From Ctenosaura bakeri (lineage: Eukaryota; Chordata; Lepidosauria; Squamata; Iguanidae): a stretch of 64,000 bases of DNA. The notes below the pieces were generated by a model. The model was not told the DNA's origin. It saw only the letters and a list, made by a program, of their open reading frames with translations, and ran no database searches. A program made the position numbers and the translations under genes. Below, piece after piece: positions 52,401-62,410 of the stretch (position 1 is its first letter; each line of letters begins with the position of its first letter). Location of the stretch: assembly GCA_948474755.1 (NCBI GenBank), contig CAOLHI010000056.1:186001-250000 (forward strand), given 5' to 3'.

Positions 52401-52599
52401 GGCCGACTCCTTGCCTTTCTATCTGGAATTCCAGAGGAAAGGGTGACCTGACCTGATTTTGGGGAGGTTGTGTGTGTAAGATTGTACCGTGAAAGAGGAA
52501 AAGGTTATCAGCGACTGAGTTATTTGGGCCTTCCACTTCCAGCGCCCAAATATCTCACATTAGGTCTGGTTCCATTGCACCTTAAAAGATGACTGGCAT

Positions 52600-52985
52600 C
52601 CTGTTAGTAACTCTTTCTTGCTTAAGTTCCCTTGTGGAAACATGTGGCTTTGCTTTGCAGAAACAGAGTTGAAAACGCAGTGCCATTGCGCATGTGGTAG
52701 CATGCACTGTGTATTGCACTGTAGATGCACATGGTGTATTGCACATTGCCATGCAGATAGCACTTCATATTGCAATTGTGCATTTCAGAGTAGTTTGGAC
52801 ATTCAAGCAACGGTTGCAGGAGTAGAGTTGAGGATGCCACACCACTGCGCATGTAGTTTCATTGTGCACATGCAGGTGGGCGTGGAGCACCACCACTGTA
52901 CATCTCACATGTGTTTGGACATTTCGTTGCACAGCGTTGCAATTCACTGACGCACAACCATCACATTAACTCTGTGAATGTCAAC
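52600..52985. repeat. TGCA-rich repeat, H/I-like
   Basis: Repeated 'CATTGCGCATGTGG', 'TGTATTGCACTG' and 'GCACATTGCCATGC' motifs and a closing 'CGTTGCAATTCACTGACGC' resemble inverted pieces of families H and I. Not bounded precisely. Confidence 0.3.
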
Positions 52986-53281
52986 TTATGCTCCTCCTTG
53001 ATGTCAGGTCCCAGCTAATGTATTATTTATCTGTCATAATTTATCCACATTTTCCCACCTTTTGCATTTTTCATGTTTCACAGACTCTTTTTTTATTCCA
53101 GTTTTTAAATAAAAGTTACCAGGGCAGACTCAGTTATGAGAAAAATATAATAAATGCAGGATACTTGGCTATAAAACAGGACAACAAGTAGACACTGAAA
53201 ACAGAAAATTTGAAAGCTAAGGTTTATCGATTCTTTTAATGCCTTGGGAGATAAAACGTAGTCTACTTCATGCCAGCAAGA

Positions 53282-53960
53282 TTGTGGTGGTGATGATGAT
53301 ATGAACTTTATTAATACCTTGCCTTCCCAACAAAACTAGGGCCATTTCCGCACGAGGCTCTTATAGCACGATGATTCCACTTTGAACATCCTCTGGAATC
53401 CTGGGTTTGCAGTTTCGGGAAGGTCCGGCCGGCCACTCCCAAAACTGCAAACCCCAGGATTCGAGAGGATGTTGAAAGTGGAATCATCGCGCTATAACAG
53501 GCTAGTGCGGAAATGGTCTCAGACACCAGTGGTACCATAGCTAACTCTAAAGGAGACAGCACTATACAGAAGAAAGCAATGGTAAGACACTCCTGGGTGC
53601 CTTTTATCAACAAAAGCAGCAGCAGCAGCAGCAACGTACCCACCCCTCCCTGTGGAATGAGGGAGACAGGGAACAACAGATCAAAATACAACAGATAAAT
53701 ACATAACACCAGTTAAAAATACATTAACACCAATTGAAAATACATAATGAGTTAAAAGAGCATAACATCCGTTAGAAAAGCGTACATATTAAAAACAAAT
53801 CAATGCATGAGTTAAAAACTTACAATTTAAAAATCATCTGGCCAGGCCTGCTGGAATAGGTAGGTATTTACTGCTGTTGTAAATGCAGACGGTGTATGCA
53901 GCTGTCAAATCTTTTCTGGCAGGTGATTCCACAGTTTTGGGGGGGTGTAGCTGAATTAAA
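53282..53960. repeat. Family N repeat, copy 3, with family A inserted
   Basis: 'GATATGAACTTTATTAATACC' as lead-in, 'GGCCAGGCCTGCTGGAATAG' and 'TTCTGGCAGGTGATTCCACA' are N-type blocks. Family A copy 28 and an (AGC)n run (about 53616-53632) lie within. Confidence 0.4.
53340..53518. mobile_element. Family A element, copy 28 (179 bp)
   Basis: A complete hairpin. The left arm reads CTTTGAACATCC and the right arm GTTGAAAG, as in copy 5. Flanks TAG and TCA differ. Confidence 0.88.
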
Positions 53961-54014
53961 ACTCCTCTGAGTAACAGCTGCCAAGGGAAACCTGAAAACC
54001 CCATCATAAGGTAA

Positions 54015-54300
54015 TGGAAAATGAATCAAGAGGTAGAGCCAGAGGATGAGACTCCCAGGATGGGAGGCGATCAAGAGGCTACTGAAGAAGAGGCATGGAC
54101 AATCATGAGCAGGCCTGGGGCTAATGATGCAACTGGACTCAAGCCAGAAGGATGTTCAGTTTCTGACATAAACGGAGGTGAAAGAAAAGTCCAAAGCTGC
54201 ATAACACATGTAAATCATGGTCCTGAGTTTGCAAGACTTGAGCAGGGTAGTTGACGACTTGTTCAGTCACCGTAAATTGAAATAGACTTCATGACAACCA
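54015..54300 (+). mobile_element. RTE/BovB-like 3' region
   Basis: 'CCTGAGTTTGCAAGACTTGA', 'GCAGGGTAGTTGACGAC' and 'CAGTCACCGTAAATTGAAAT' match the ends at 14439 and 16184. The upstream acidic-looking open frame (54021-54254) has no recognised domain. Confidence 0.5.
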
Positions 54301-54317
54301 TCACTGCTGCCAACATA

Positions 54318-54497
54318 GGCCATTTCCGTGCTAGCTTGTTATAGCGCTACGATTCCACTTTCAACATCCTATGGAATCCTGGGGTTTGCAGTTTCGGGAG
54401 GGGCCAGCTGGCCCCTCCCAAAACTGCAAACCCCAGGATTCCATAGGATGTTGAGATTGGAATCGTAGCGCTATAACAAGCTAGTGTGGAAATAGCC
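54318..54497. mobile_element. Family A element, copy 29 (180 bp, TSD ATA)
   Basis: Exact ATA at 54315-54317 and 54498-54500. Complete hairpin with TGTTGAGATTGG on the right arm as the main mismatch. Confidence 0.93.
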
Positions 54498-54960
54498 ATA
54501 GTTAAAATATACAAATGATCAATGTTTCTACAGAATTAAACCACCAACAACATTAGAAAACAATTAAACCATAAAATTGGAAATAAGAGAAAGCAATTTA
54601 AAAATAGCACAATTATAAGCAATCCAGCACCCTATTGGTTACTCTTCCTATAAATCTTCAGTGCTCAAACGCCTACTGGAAGAAAAAAGAAATTCGTGTT
54701 GATAGAAGAGCAGCAAAGAGGGGGCCTTTCAAGGAGGCAAATCGCAGACCCTAAGGGCAGCCATGGAGAAGGTGACAATATAGGCATCTTGTAGATCTAT
54801 CCTGAGGGGAACATTCAACAGATGTAGGAAAGTACACCAAGATGCCTTCATTCTTCCACTGGCTGCCAGAAACATGTGGAGAAAAGCCTCCAATGAATGG
54901 CATTCAGGGACTTCTTTCTAATACAGAACTTGCGCCATTCAAGGCTTTTACAGCCGCACA
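54498..54960. repeat. Family N repeat, copy 4
   Basis: The A-rich lead, 'GCAAATCGCAGACCCTAAGG' and 'GCAGCCATGGAGAAGGTGAC' resemble the 30110-30200 part of copy 1. Confidence 0.35.
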
Positions 54961-55147
54961 CGCTCCTCAAGATACGGTTTAATTGGTGATATATTATTTA
55001 ATTGGCAACCTACATTAATTGGCATTGGTATAAAATGGAACCTGAAGTGACTGGGAGGTCAAGCTGGAAAGAGGAAAGTTACTGGTTGAAAATGTGAGAT
55101 GGCAAGGCAAGTCAGTCACACCCCCTCTAGGTGCAGCCAGAGTCATT

Positions 55148-55614
55148 GGCCATTTCCACATTAGCATTTTAAAATGGTGCAGAGTGACCTTCAATGGAGG
55201 TCTTCTGCACCATAGCATGGACTGGCGTGGACTACTTTTTGTAGTCCCACACCTCAATCCACACAGGAGCGACTGGAGCTGGTCACGCAGCGTGGTTTTT
55301 AAAAATCTCTTTTCAGAGGTTTTTAAAAACCAGGGAGCGCGCAACCCCGTGCTGCTCCATCACCCAGCTCAGAAGCAGATTTGCAGACGCGTGCAAGTGC
55401 GTGCCTGCAGATCTGCCGGCAGCGGGCTTCCAGCTGGCGAGCTTCTCTGGTTGGTGGAGAGCCTCCACCAACCGGAAGCCGCCATTTGGGATGCCAGAGG
55501 AGTGTGGAGTAGCAAGCTTGCGCTGCTCCGCGTGGTGACGGATTTGCCCAGCTGCTGGTAAGCTCCATTTTTGGGCGTTTTTGTCCATTCCCCCCCCCAC
55601 ATGTGGAAAGGGCC
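55148..55614. mobile_element. Family D element, copy 3 (467 bp, TSD ATT)
   Basis: The termini are GGCCATTTCCACATTAGC...CACATGTGGAAAGGGCC. Exact ATT at 55145-55147 and 55615-55617. It contains two internal stems, one near 55300-55334 and GGTTGGTGGAG/CTCCACCAACC at about 55450-55480, then CCGGAAGCCGCCATTTGGG and a donor-like GGTAAG at 55557-55562. The left terminus is of A type (GGCCATTTCC), the right of B/D type (AAAGGGCC). Confidence 0.88.
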
Positions 55615-55616
55615 AT

Positions 55617-56352
55617 TGTCAGGCAGATTACAAAGCAGTTCTGGAGACAGTAGGCTGAAGATGCAGCTGGAAGCGCCTCTGAGCATACAATGCCCGAGCC
55701 AATGTTCTCATAAAACCAGTGATTATCTCAACCCTGTTCCCTCATACCTGGATGTTCCCCTACATTGTCCTGGACCTCTCCTCAAATACAGGGCTATTAT
55801 AACAGCCATTAACTCTTTGTCACCTAACACTAGGACCATTAACTCCATCCGGACCTCATTGTTCATGTTGCAACTCCCATTGTTCACTTGGCTAGGAAAG
55901 CCATTCACACCCATATCCTTAGGGTAGATTTTGGGTATATAAACCCTACAATCTAAGCAGTCAGACACAGTGTCTTGCTTGCTGAACCCCAGGCTGTTGC
56001 TTTGATTCCCGAACAAGAACTGTCCTTAGGCGCAAACCCAAGCCACACTGCCACTTCCTTGCTGCTCTCTGGATGGTAATTATCACGTGAATCCCTAAGA
56101 CACCTCTATCCACAACTTCTTCCCTTTTCCTTTGGTTCCATCTTGTGTGAATGTGTGAGTGTTTAGATCTTTGCATGTATGTGCAAATCTTTCAATAAAA
56201 CATAATTAGCTTATTTTGGAATCTCCACCTGGCTCTTTCCTATGTGATCCTGTAAATATCGGTGGAAAGATCTTGTTAAGTTACCCCGCCCCCTCACAGG
56301 CCTCCTAATTTTGAGCTAATTAATTCCCCTCTGTCACGTGGAGGTACTGACA
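55617..56352 (+). mobile_element. LTR-like element (TGTCAG...CTGACA)
   Basis: It starts TGTCAGGCAGATTAC directly after family D copy 3 and ends CGTGGAGGTACTGACA. TATATAAA is at 55936-55943 and AATAAA at 56194-56199. About 736 bp. The order fits a solo LTR. Left TCAT (before the D insertion) and right TTGT do not form an exact duplication. The ends resemble those of 25021-25616. Confidence 0.6.
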
Positions 56353-56457
56353 TTGTGGGTGGACATTTTGGGGGAACAAGGCAATTAACACAAGATGTTA
56401 AAAATAAAATCCTAGTGTGTAACTAAATGCAGGAAAACTGCTTGCCTTTAAGACCAA

Positions 56458-56553
56458 GACTACAAGGTACAATGAACAGGAAATGATGTGTTGCATCATT
56501 TTGCGACACAGTAATTTCAGTTTTACTAGGACTACAAAGTACAACAAACAGGA
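56458..56553. repeat. 48-bp templated insert between 24-bp direct repeats
   Basis: GACTACAAGGTACAATGAAC (56458-...) and GACTACAAAGTACAACAAAC (56530-...) are the first 20 bases of 24-bp repeats that agree at 21 positions. Between them (56482-56529), the last 38 bases are identical to 58361-58398 in a DNA transposon 1.8 kb away. Confidence 0.85.
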
Positions 56554-56711
56554 CCCATAAAATTTACCATAGGTGACTGACAAAAACAAACCAAACTCAG
56601 CAAGTTATGGGATATTGTCAGAGGGGAGGTCAAATAGGTCCAGGGAATACTGCAAGTCTCGTGCTATACCTGAGAGAGCTTTCCTGAAGGGTCACCAACC
56701 CAACACTCGGA

Positions 56712-57095
56712 ACCATAGAATCATAGTTAGAAGAAACCACAAGGGCCATCCAGTTCGACCCCCTGCCATACCGGCATTCACAATCAAAGCACTCCCAACA
56801 GATACCATCCAGATTCTGTTTAAAAATCTCCAAAGAAGGAGACTCCACTACACTCCCAGGCAGCATATTCTGCACTTGAACAGGTCTTACCTTCAGGAAG
56901 TCCTTCCTAACATTTAGGTGGGGATCTTCTTTGTTGTAGTTTGAATCCCTTCTTCCTTTGCTCCAAAAAAGGAGAAACTGCCGAACTGTAAAGCAGTTTC
57001 CTCCAGTGTCAAATAAATTCTTGCTAATGTTTAGGAGGGACTTCTTTTCTTATAATTTGAATCCACTGGTTCATGTTCTAGTCTGATGGATAGAA
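56712..57095 (-). mobile_element. CR1 LINE 3' end, copy 18 (possibly two)
   Basis: The reverse tail at 56715 ('CATAGAATCATAG') is followed by the usual CR1 blocks to about 56960. A second block 'GCTAATGTTTAGGAGGGACT...TTTGAATCCACTGGTTCATG' repeats part of the same region at 57030-57095, suggesting a duplication or a second truncated copy. Confidence 0.75.
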
Positions 57096-57384
57096 ATTTG
57101 GGCTATAGGCTTTAATGAAAAGCAAATATTCCCACTGAAGTCAACTAGAGGAGAAATCATATTGGTCAGTTTTGAAGCGATAACAGTGGCCACTCATCAG
57201 TCCTGTCAAATCAAATAATGGAGAAATATCCAGTTGGTTGGTGTTTTGAAATTTTGGAGGGACATTTTTTGAAATGGGAACATCACTACAACTCTTTGGA
57301 ATAAAACATGGAGGAGAGTTAAAAAGCTATTACACAGTAGCCTAACAGTTTATAAGGAAAGTAAAATTGTAAAAAAGTCAGAAA
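57096..57384. other. Unassigned interval
   Basis: No gene or repeat that I can support. Confidence 0.35.
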
Positions 57385-57790
57385 ACCATGCTTTATCAGG
57401 AGTGATCTAGCAAACTGGGTATGTTTAGCCTGGAAAAGAGAAGGTTAAGAGGTGACACGATGGCTATGTTTAAATATTTGAAGGCATGTCATATGGAGGA
57501 TGGAGGAAGCCTGTTTTCTGCTGCTCCAGAGACTAGGACATGGAGCAATGGCTTCAAAACTTTGGCAAAAGAGATTCCATCTAAACATTCGGAAGAACTT
57601 CCTGATGGTAATTGGTGTTCAACAATGGAATTCTCTGCTGCCTTCGAGTATGGTGTAGTCTCCTTTGAAGGTTTTTGAAGAGACACTGGATGGCCATCTG
57701 TCAGGAGTGCTTTGAGTGTGTATTCCTGAATGGCAGGGAGTTGGACTGGATGGTCCTTGTGTTCTCTTCCAGATCTATGATTTCAAGTGA
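57385..57790 (+). mobile_element. CR1 LINE 3' end, copy 19
   Basis: It encodes MFSLEKRRLRGDTMAMFKYL in the 57421 frame, then carries the C-terminal block, 'GGAGTTGGACTGGATGGTCC' and a poor ATGATTTC tail. Confidence 0.87.
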
Positions 57791-57814
57791 GGAGGGGTCT
57801 GGGTTGGGTGGGAT

Positions 57815-58128
57815 TGCCTAGAGAGGTGGTGGAATTTCTTTCCCTGGACGTCTCCAAAAAGAGTCTGGACAGCTACCACTGGGATGCTTTAACTGGAGAT
57901 CCTACAAGGCCCCCAACTCTATGACCATTTCCGCACTAGACTGTTATAGCGCTATGATTCCACTTTGAACATCCTATGGAATCCTGGGATTTGCAGTTTC
58001 GGGAGGGGCTAGCTGGCCCCTCCCGAAACTGCAAACCCCAGGATTCCATAGGATGTTCAAAGTGGAATCATAGCGCTATAACAGCCTAGTGCGGAAATGG
58101 CCTATGACTCTATGAATCTATGATTCTC
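57815..58128 (+). mobile_element. Old CR1 3' end split by family A
   Basis: 'GGTGGTGGAATTTCTTTCCC' and 'GGAGATCCTACAAGGCCCCC' lead to CAACTCTAT, then family A copy 30, then the tail TATGACTCTATGAATCTATG. An older, separate CR1 subfamily. Confidence 0.75.
57923..58102. mobile_element. Family A element, copy 30 (180 bp, TSD TAT)
   Basis: Exact TAT at 57920-57922 and 58103-58105. The arms are almost perfectly complementary, including the paired change CTTTGAACATCC/GGATGTTCAAAG. Confidence 0.94.
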
Positions 58129-58317
58129 TAAGTAGATGCTCGTAATGATGAGAGAGTCAATCAGCCTGAGAATTGCGGGTTTTGTAAAATTATGTTTTTG
58201 TTCTACTGAGGAGTAATCAAGCTATTTTTGTTGGGAAAAAAATAGCAACGGCCAAACAAATCAGAATCCTCGTTTCTCTCGCCTCCTGCCTTGGCATTGT
58301 TGGAACACCTTAGGCCA

Positions 58318-58617
58318 GAGTTTTCCAAACTTTTCATGTTGGTGACACACTTTTTAGACATGCATCATTTTGCGACACAGTAATTTCAGTTTTACTAGCA
58401 AACTGGAGGTTAAGCTAACTCTTTAGAGATACAGACACATGCATAAATTGTAATAACAGAATATATAAGGACATAACATATCTCATGAAAACCTTTCTTA
58501 TATCTTTAAAAATATATGATTTATAAATAATAACATACATTTCCAAGATTGTAGGTGACACCTACACACTTCAGGGGACAGACTAATGTGTCGCGACACA
58601 CCATTTGGAAAGTCATG
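58318..58617. mobile_element. DNA transposon relic with inverted ends
   Basis: The left end 'GAGTTTTCCAAACTTTT' and the right end 'CATTTGGAAAGTCATG' are imperfectly inverted. The interior 'TTGCGACACAGTAATTTCAG' and 'GTGTCGCGACACACC' is a known-looking vertebrate hAT/MER-type body, here decayed. This is the source of the 38-bp block at 56492-56529. Confidence 0.55.
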
Positions 58618-59291
58618 CCTTACGTCATGAAGAAGAAACAAACAGCTCTGTCTTGCATACCTTGAAATGATGAGCCATTCGTAAGCGTGCTCCAAATCAG
58701 CATGTGTTCCTTCTACGGATTAGGGATGTAATTCTTCACTCATTTCATTTCTGAACAAGTAATTTTAGCTATTCTCTTCTCTCTGCAAGTTCACGACTTG
58801 TTCTGTGTAAAATTTGCACGTGTTTTTTTTTTCTGCATAAAAACACCATGTGCAAATTTTGTGCAGAATAAGTCCCAAACTGGGAAGAATCTTGTCAGTC
58901 TAGGTTTCTTCTCACCGAGCTTTCAGAATGCTCAAGAAACACATTTTTTCAACCATTCTTTGAATATTGCTGAATATTCTTTTCATCCCCTCTAGGGATA
59001 AGACACCGCTGTTTGCATATGGGGCAGGGACATAAATTGTCACCTTCTTTGTCTTCACTGACAAGTATGAGTAATTCCTTTAATATTCCCCCTGGTGGAT
59101 GAGAATGCAAAGATTTCGGCACAGTTCCAGATCACTGTTTGTACCCTGGGAATTCTTTCTTTGCACAGGAATACTTGCATTTTCTGTGGAGAAGGCACCT
59201 TTTCTGCACAGAAAATACATTTCCTGCTCCTTGTGCGAGAAATAGGCACTGATATCCTAAACCGGCTATTTAGTGGAGGAGATGTAATTAA
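58618..59291. other. Unassigned interval with a hairpin near 58806-58862
   Basis: No gene. AAAATTTGCACGTG pairs partly with CATGTGCAAATTTT across a T-rich loop. Unclear whether it is a small element. Confidence 0.35.
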
Positions 59292-60591
59292 GGCCCTTTC
59301 CGCACTAGCCTCCTATCCTGCAATGAGGACGGGAGAAGGACGGGACCATGACAATACTTCTGCATGATGTTGTCACAGTCCTGTCCTTCTCCCGTCCCCA
59401 AGCAGCGTGATTGTGGATTAAATCATTGATGGGTTTTCCCAATCAATGACCTGCGATCATGCCACTATCCTGGACTTACCTGTCTTGCGGAAGCTGTAGA
59501 AGTGCAATGGCTGTGCTTCCTGCCCCAGAGCAGCCTTGGATAGTACCTGGCTGTTCTGTGGGAGGAAGAGGCATGTCCAGCGTACGTCCTTCACAACGGA
59601 GCCAGCTGGCGTGGAAGGGAGTGCTCCTGTTACTGCGGTTCAGGCCTACCCGGAGATAGCACTCAATGTCACTTTGATATCAAACCATTCGGCCTTACTC
59701 TGCCACCCTGCTCCACGTGTTTGTGAGGCCTCCGGACAAGCATGTAAACAGGCGCAGCCGATAATTGCTGGACATTCCATTCTCCACCCAGGCAGGCCGG
59801 ACAGAGCTGGTTCATCACTTCAGGGACCTCTCCGGCAAACACCTTATTGCATATGCGTGAGACTAACAAAGGCTCCCTGCCCCGAGCAGGTAACCCAACA
59901 AAGCTGTACTAAGCGCTCCGCATTTACATACTGGCTACACTATTGTTAATTCGGCTCTAAGTCAATCATGCTAAAACCTGACCTTTCCAAAGCTTTGTCC
60001 CACTCCTAAAACACATAGTTCTCACTGAGTAAGGTATGACCTGCAGTCACATTTCACCCTATAAAAACCCCTAACTCCGAGTTCCTCCTTAGATTGCTCC
60101 CGAGTTCCATCCAGCCTTGCTGCCACTCTGCTTGGCGAGCTCCCCTCAGCTAACCGTGCTGAGCTTCTTCTCCACACCACAACTTCGCTCACAAGGTCCA
60201 GGACTACGAGACAGGTGTCGTATCACCCATTTCCCTCTAGAAATCCCTATTTCCGATTCTTTAGTTAGCTGTGTGACTGTGGTGTCTTTAATATTTGTCT
60301 GTACTTAATAAAACATCATTCTTGCTATCTTAAACCACCTGACTGCTTGACTGACCTGACCCCGTAGACGCTGGGTTGCAAGATCCTGCTAAGTTATCCT
60401 GCCTCTCGCTAGCTTCAGTGAGTGCTCCAGCTAATTTTCCCCAAAGTTGTGTTGTTGTTTGGTTATTTAGGTGTCCCTCCCGGGACCCCCAGAGATCAGG
60501 GTAACGCTCCCATCATGCTCCCCTCCTGGCCGAGCTGCTGCTCAGATCCTCAATGCACGAATTTACAAAAAGGTAGGGTGTGAAAAGGGCC
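59292..60591. mobile_element. Family F element, copy 2 (TSD TAA), enclosing a solo LTR
   Basis: The termini are GGCCCTTTCCGCACTAG...GGGTGTGAAAAGGGCC. Exact TAA at 59289-59291 and 60592-60594. It is about 460 bp without the LTR. It holds a stem TTGATGGG/CCCAATCAA (59428-59448), an inverted pair around 59322-59395 (GGACGGGAGAAGGACGGGAC/GTCCTGTCCTTCTCCCGTCC) and a reverse donor-like ACTTACCT at about 59474. Confidence 0.82.
59667..60506 (+). mobile_element. Solo LTR, family 1 subfamily b, inside family F
   Basis: It starts TGTCACTTTGATATC and ends AGATCAGGGTAACG (final A changed). It has TATAAAAACCCC at 60060-60071 and an AATAAAACA signal near 60306-60314. Shares the 'GAATGGAATGTCCAGC' region (reverse complement here) with 4964-5872. 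No exact duplication is readable. 840 bp. Confidence 0.82.
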
Positions 60592-61621
60592 TAAGTAATA
60601 TCTCCTGGCCTTGCCCCTGTCCAGCCCTCCTTAAGAGCCAGCTGCCACTTCAGGGAAAGGAGGTTAATTTAGCTTCTAGTCAGGGCACAAGGAGTAGCAT
60701 TTTCCACCCTCTCTCACCAGCAAGTGAGGCTGTAAGAACTTGCTACAGGAGTCCAGCTTTCGACTGTGGCAGCTTCACTCGTTGGTGGGAAGGGGTGGAA
60801 TTGTTGTCTTCTTTCAATCCCGATTGGAAGCTGAATGGAACTCCTTCACCTGATCTGGCTGCTGGCTCTTAAGGTCGGCTGGGGTGGCATTTATGGAGAT
60901 TTACAGCAATCTTACTGAATACAGAACAGTTATGGAACCATACCTCTAGGTTACAAATCTTTAATTTCAGTACTGAATACCAGCCATAGTTTTTGGATTG
61001 CATAGAAAAACACTGTATGAATACTGCTGAAACGCCAGGATCAGGAGACCTGTTTTCAATTAGGAAATCAATAATGATAAATATCCTTTCCACGCCTAAT
61101 GAGGGAGAATGCAGGCTTTCACAAGTCCCAACAGATATTCCGCTCTGTCTTATATTTGTGTGTGTGTGTCGGGGGGAGAATGGTCTCTGAAGCACAGCAC
61201 TCTTTTCAACTGGACCTGTATAACCTGGAAGAGACAGGAGATGCTATCTGAGATGTGGTAGGATGCATGCACTTTTCTTACATGCTCCACACAAAGTGGC
61301 AGTAACACGGTAAGGGCAATGAGATAGAACTTAGAAAAGTTTACATTACAGGGACTGGGATTTCCATGCAGTTAGCATCAGGAATCACAGCCCCTCACGT
61401 TTAACACTCAACAATGGGCCTTCTATTGGTCTTGGGGGAGGCTTCCCAGATCTCAGGGCCTGAACCCTTTTCTCCAGTCTTCAGAACAAAGGGAGAGGAA
61501 TTTCAGGGCAGAAGCACTGCCTTGAAAAGTGTGGGTGCATCCATTTTTCTCTCATTTGTCAGACTTGTTTTTAAATGTATGGCATTCTCTCTGCAACTAC
61601 TATGTTCCATGGTTATTGAAC
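60592..61621. other. Unassigned interval
   Basis: No gene. 'GAGAGGAATTTCAGGGCAGA' near 61495 recurs near 27470 and may be an unclassified repeat fragment. Confidence 0.4.
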
Positions 61622-62410
61622 CATAGAATCAAAGATTCACAGAATCATAGAGTTGGAAGAGACCACAGGGGCCATCAAGTCCAACTGTCATGTAGCAATG
61701 CACCATCAAAGCATTCCCAACAGATGGCCATCCAAACTCAGGCCCTTTTCGCAGCGCCAGTGTTTGCGTGACGGAGGAGGGTGGCTCGCGCAACAACCCT
61801 CTCCCGCAACCTCGCCGCTTCCCCCCGCCTCCTTACCGCACGCGGAGTCTTCGTGTGCGACGGGCGCTCTTCAGCCACGCCCCCAGCTTCCGCAGTGCTC
61901 CCTGGGAGTTGTAGGCGGTGTGGGGGGGCGGAAGTGGGGAGGAAGCGCGACAGGCTCGCCTGCGACGGCGCTCCGCACTCCAGTAAGTGCGCGGCGCCGC
62001 CGGGAGACTTGCGTGAGTGCCGTTTATTTTTGGTTCAAGCCGAAAATAAAAAAATACGCGCTCGCGCAGCGTCAGCCCCATGAGCGCTGCAGAAGTGGGA
62101 ATGCATCGTGCAGAGCGACGCTCCCACTCCCACGAGGCTCAGGGGACTCTCGCGCGACAGAAAGTCCATGCGAAAAGGGCCTCAGTTTAAAAACATCCAA
62201 AGAAGGAGCATTCCACCATTGAACTGCCCTTACTGTCAGGAAGTCAGGAAGTTTTTCAAAATGTTTAGATGAAATCTCTTTTCCTGAAGTTTAAAGCCAT
62301 TGCTCCGTGTCCGAGTCTCCAGAGCAGCAGAAAACAGGCTTGCTCCATCCTCCATATGACATCCCTTCAAATATTTAAACATAGCCATTGTGTCATCTCT
62401 GAACCTCCCC
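61622..62410 (-). mobile_element. CR1 LINE 3' end, copy 20, split by family B
   Basis: The reverse tail at 61622-61650 runs to 'GATGGCCATCCAAACTCA' (61740). After family B copy 2 it resumes at 62182 'TCAGTTTAAAAACATCC' and goes on to 'CATAGCCATTGTGTCATC'. The CR1 reading frame on each side joins if the insert and one TCA are removed. Confidence 0.87.
61741..62181. mobile_element. Family B element, copy 2 (441 bp, TSD TCA)
   Basis: Inverted with respect to copy 1. The termini are GGCCCTTTTCGC...GCGAAAAGGGCC. Exact TCA at 61738-61740 and 62182-62184. It contains the same central TTATTTTTGG/CCGAAAATAA stem (near 62022-62050) and 'CCCTGGGAGTTGTAG'. GC- and CpG-rich. Open frames of 100-189 codons across it are compositional. 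Confidence 0.9.

Noticed and set aside
61653..62222. 189-codon frame across CR1 and family B
   Set aside because: It spans the junction of two elements, which excludes a real protein.
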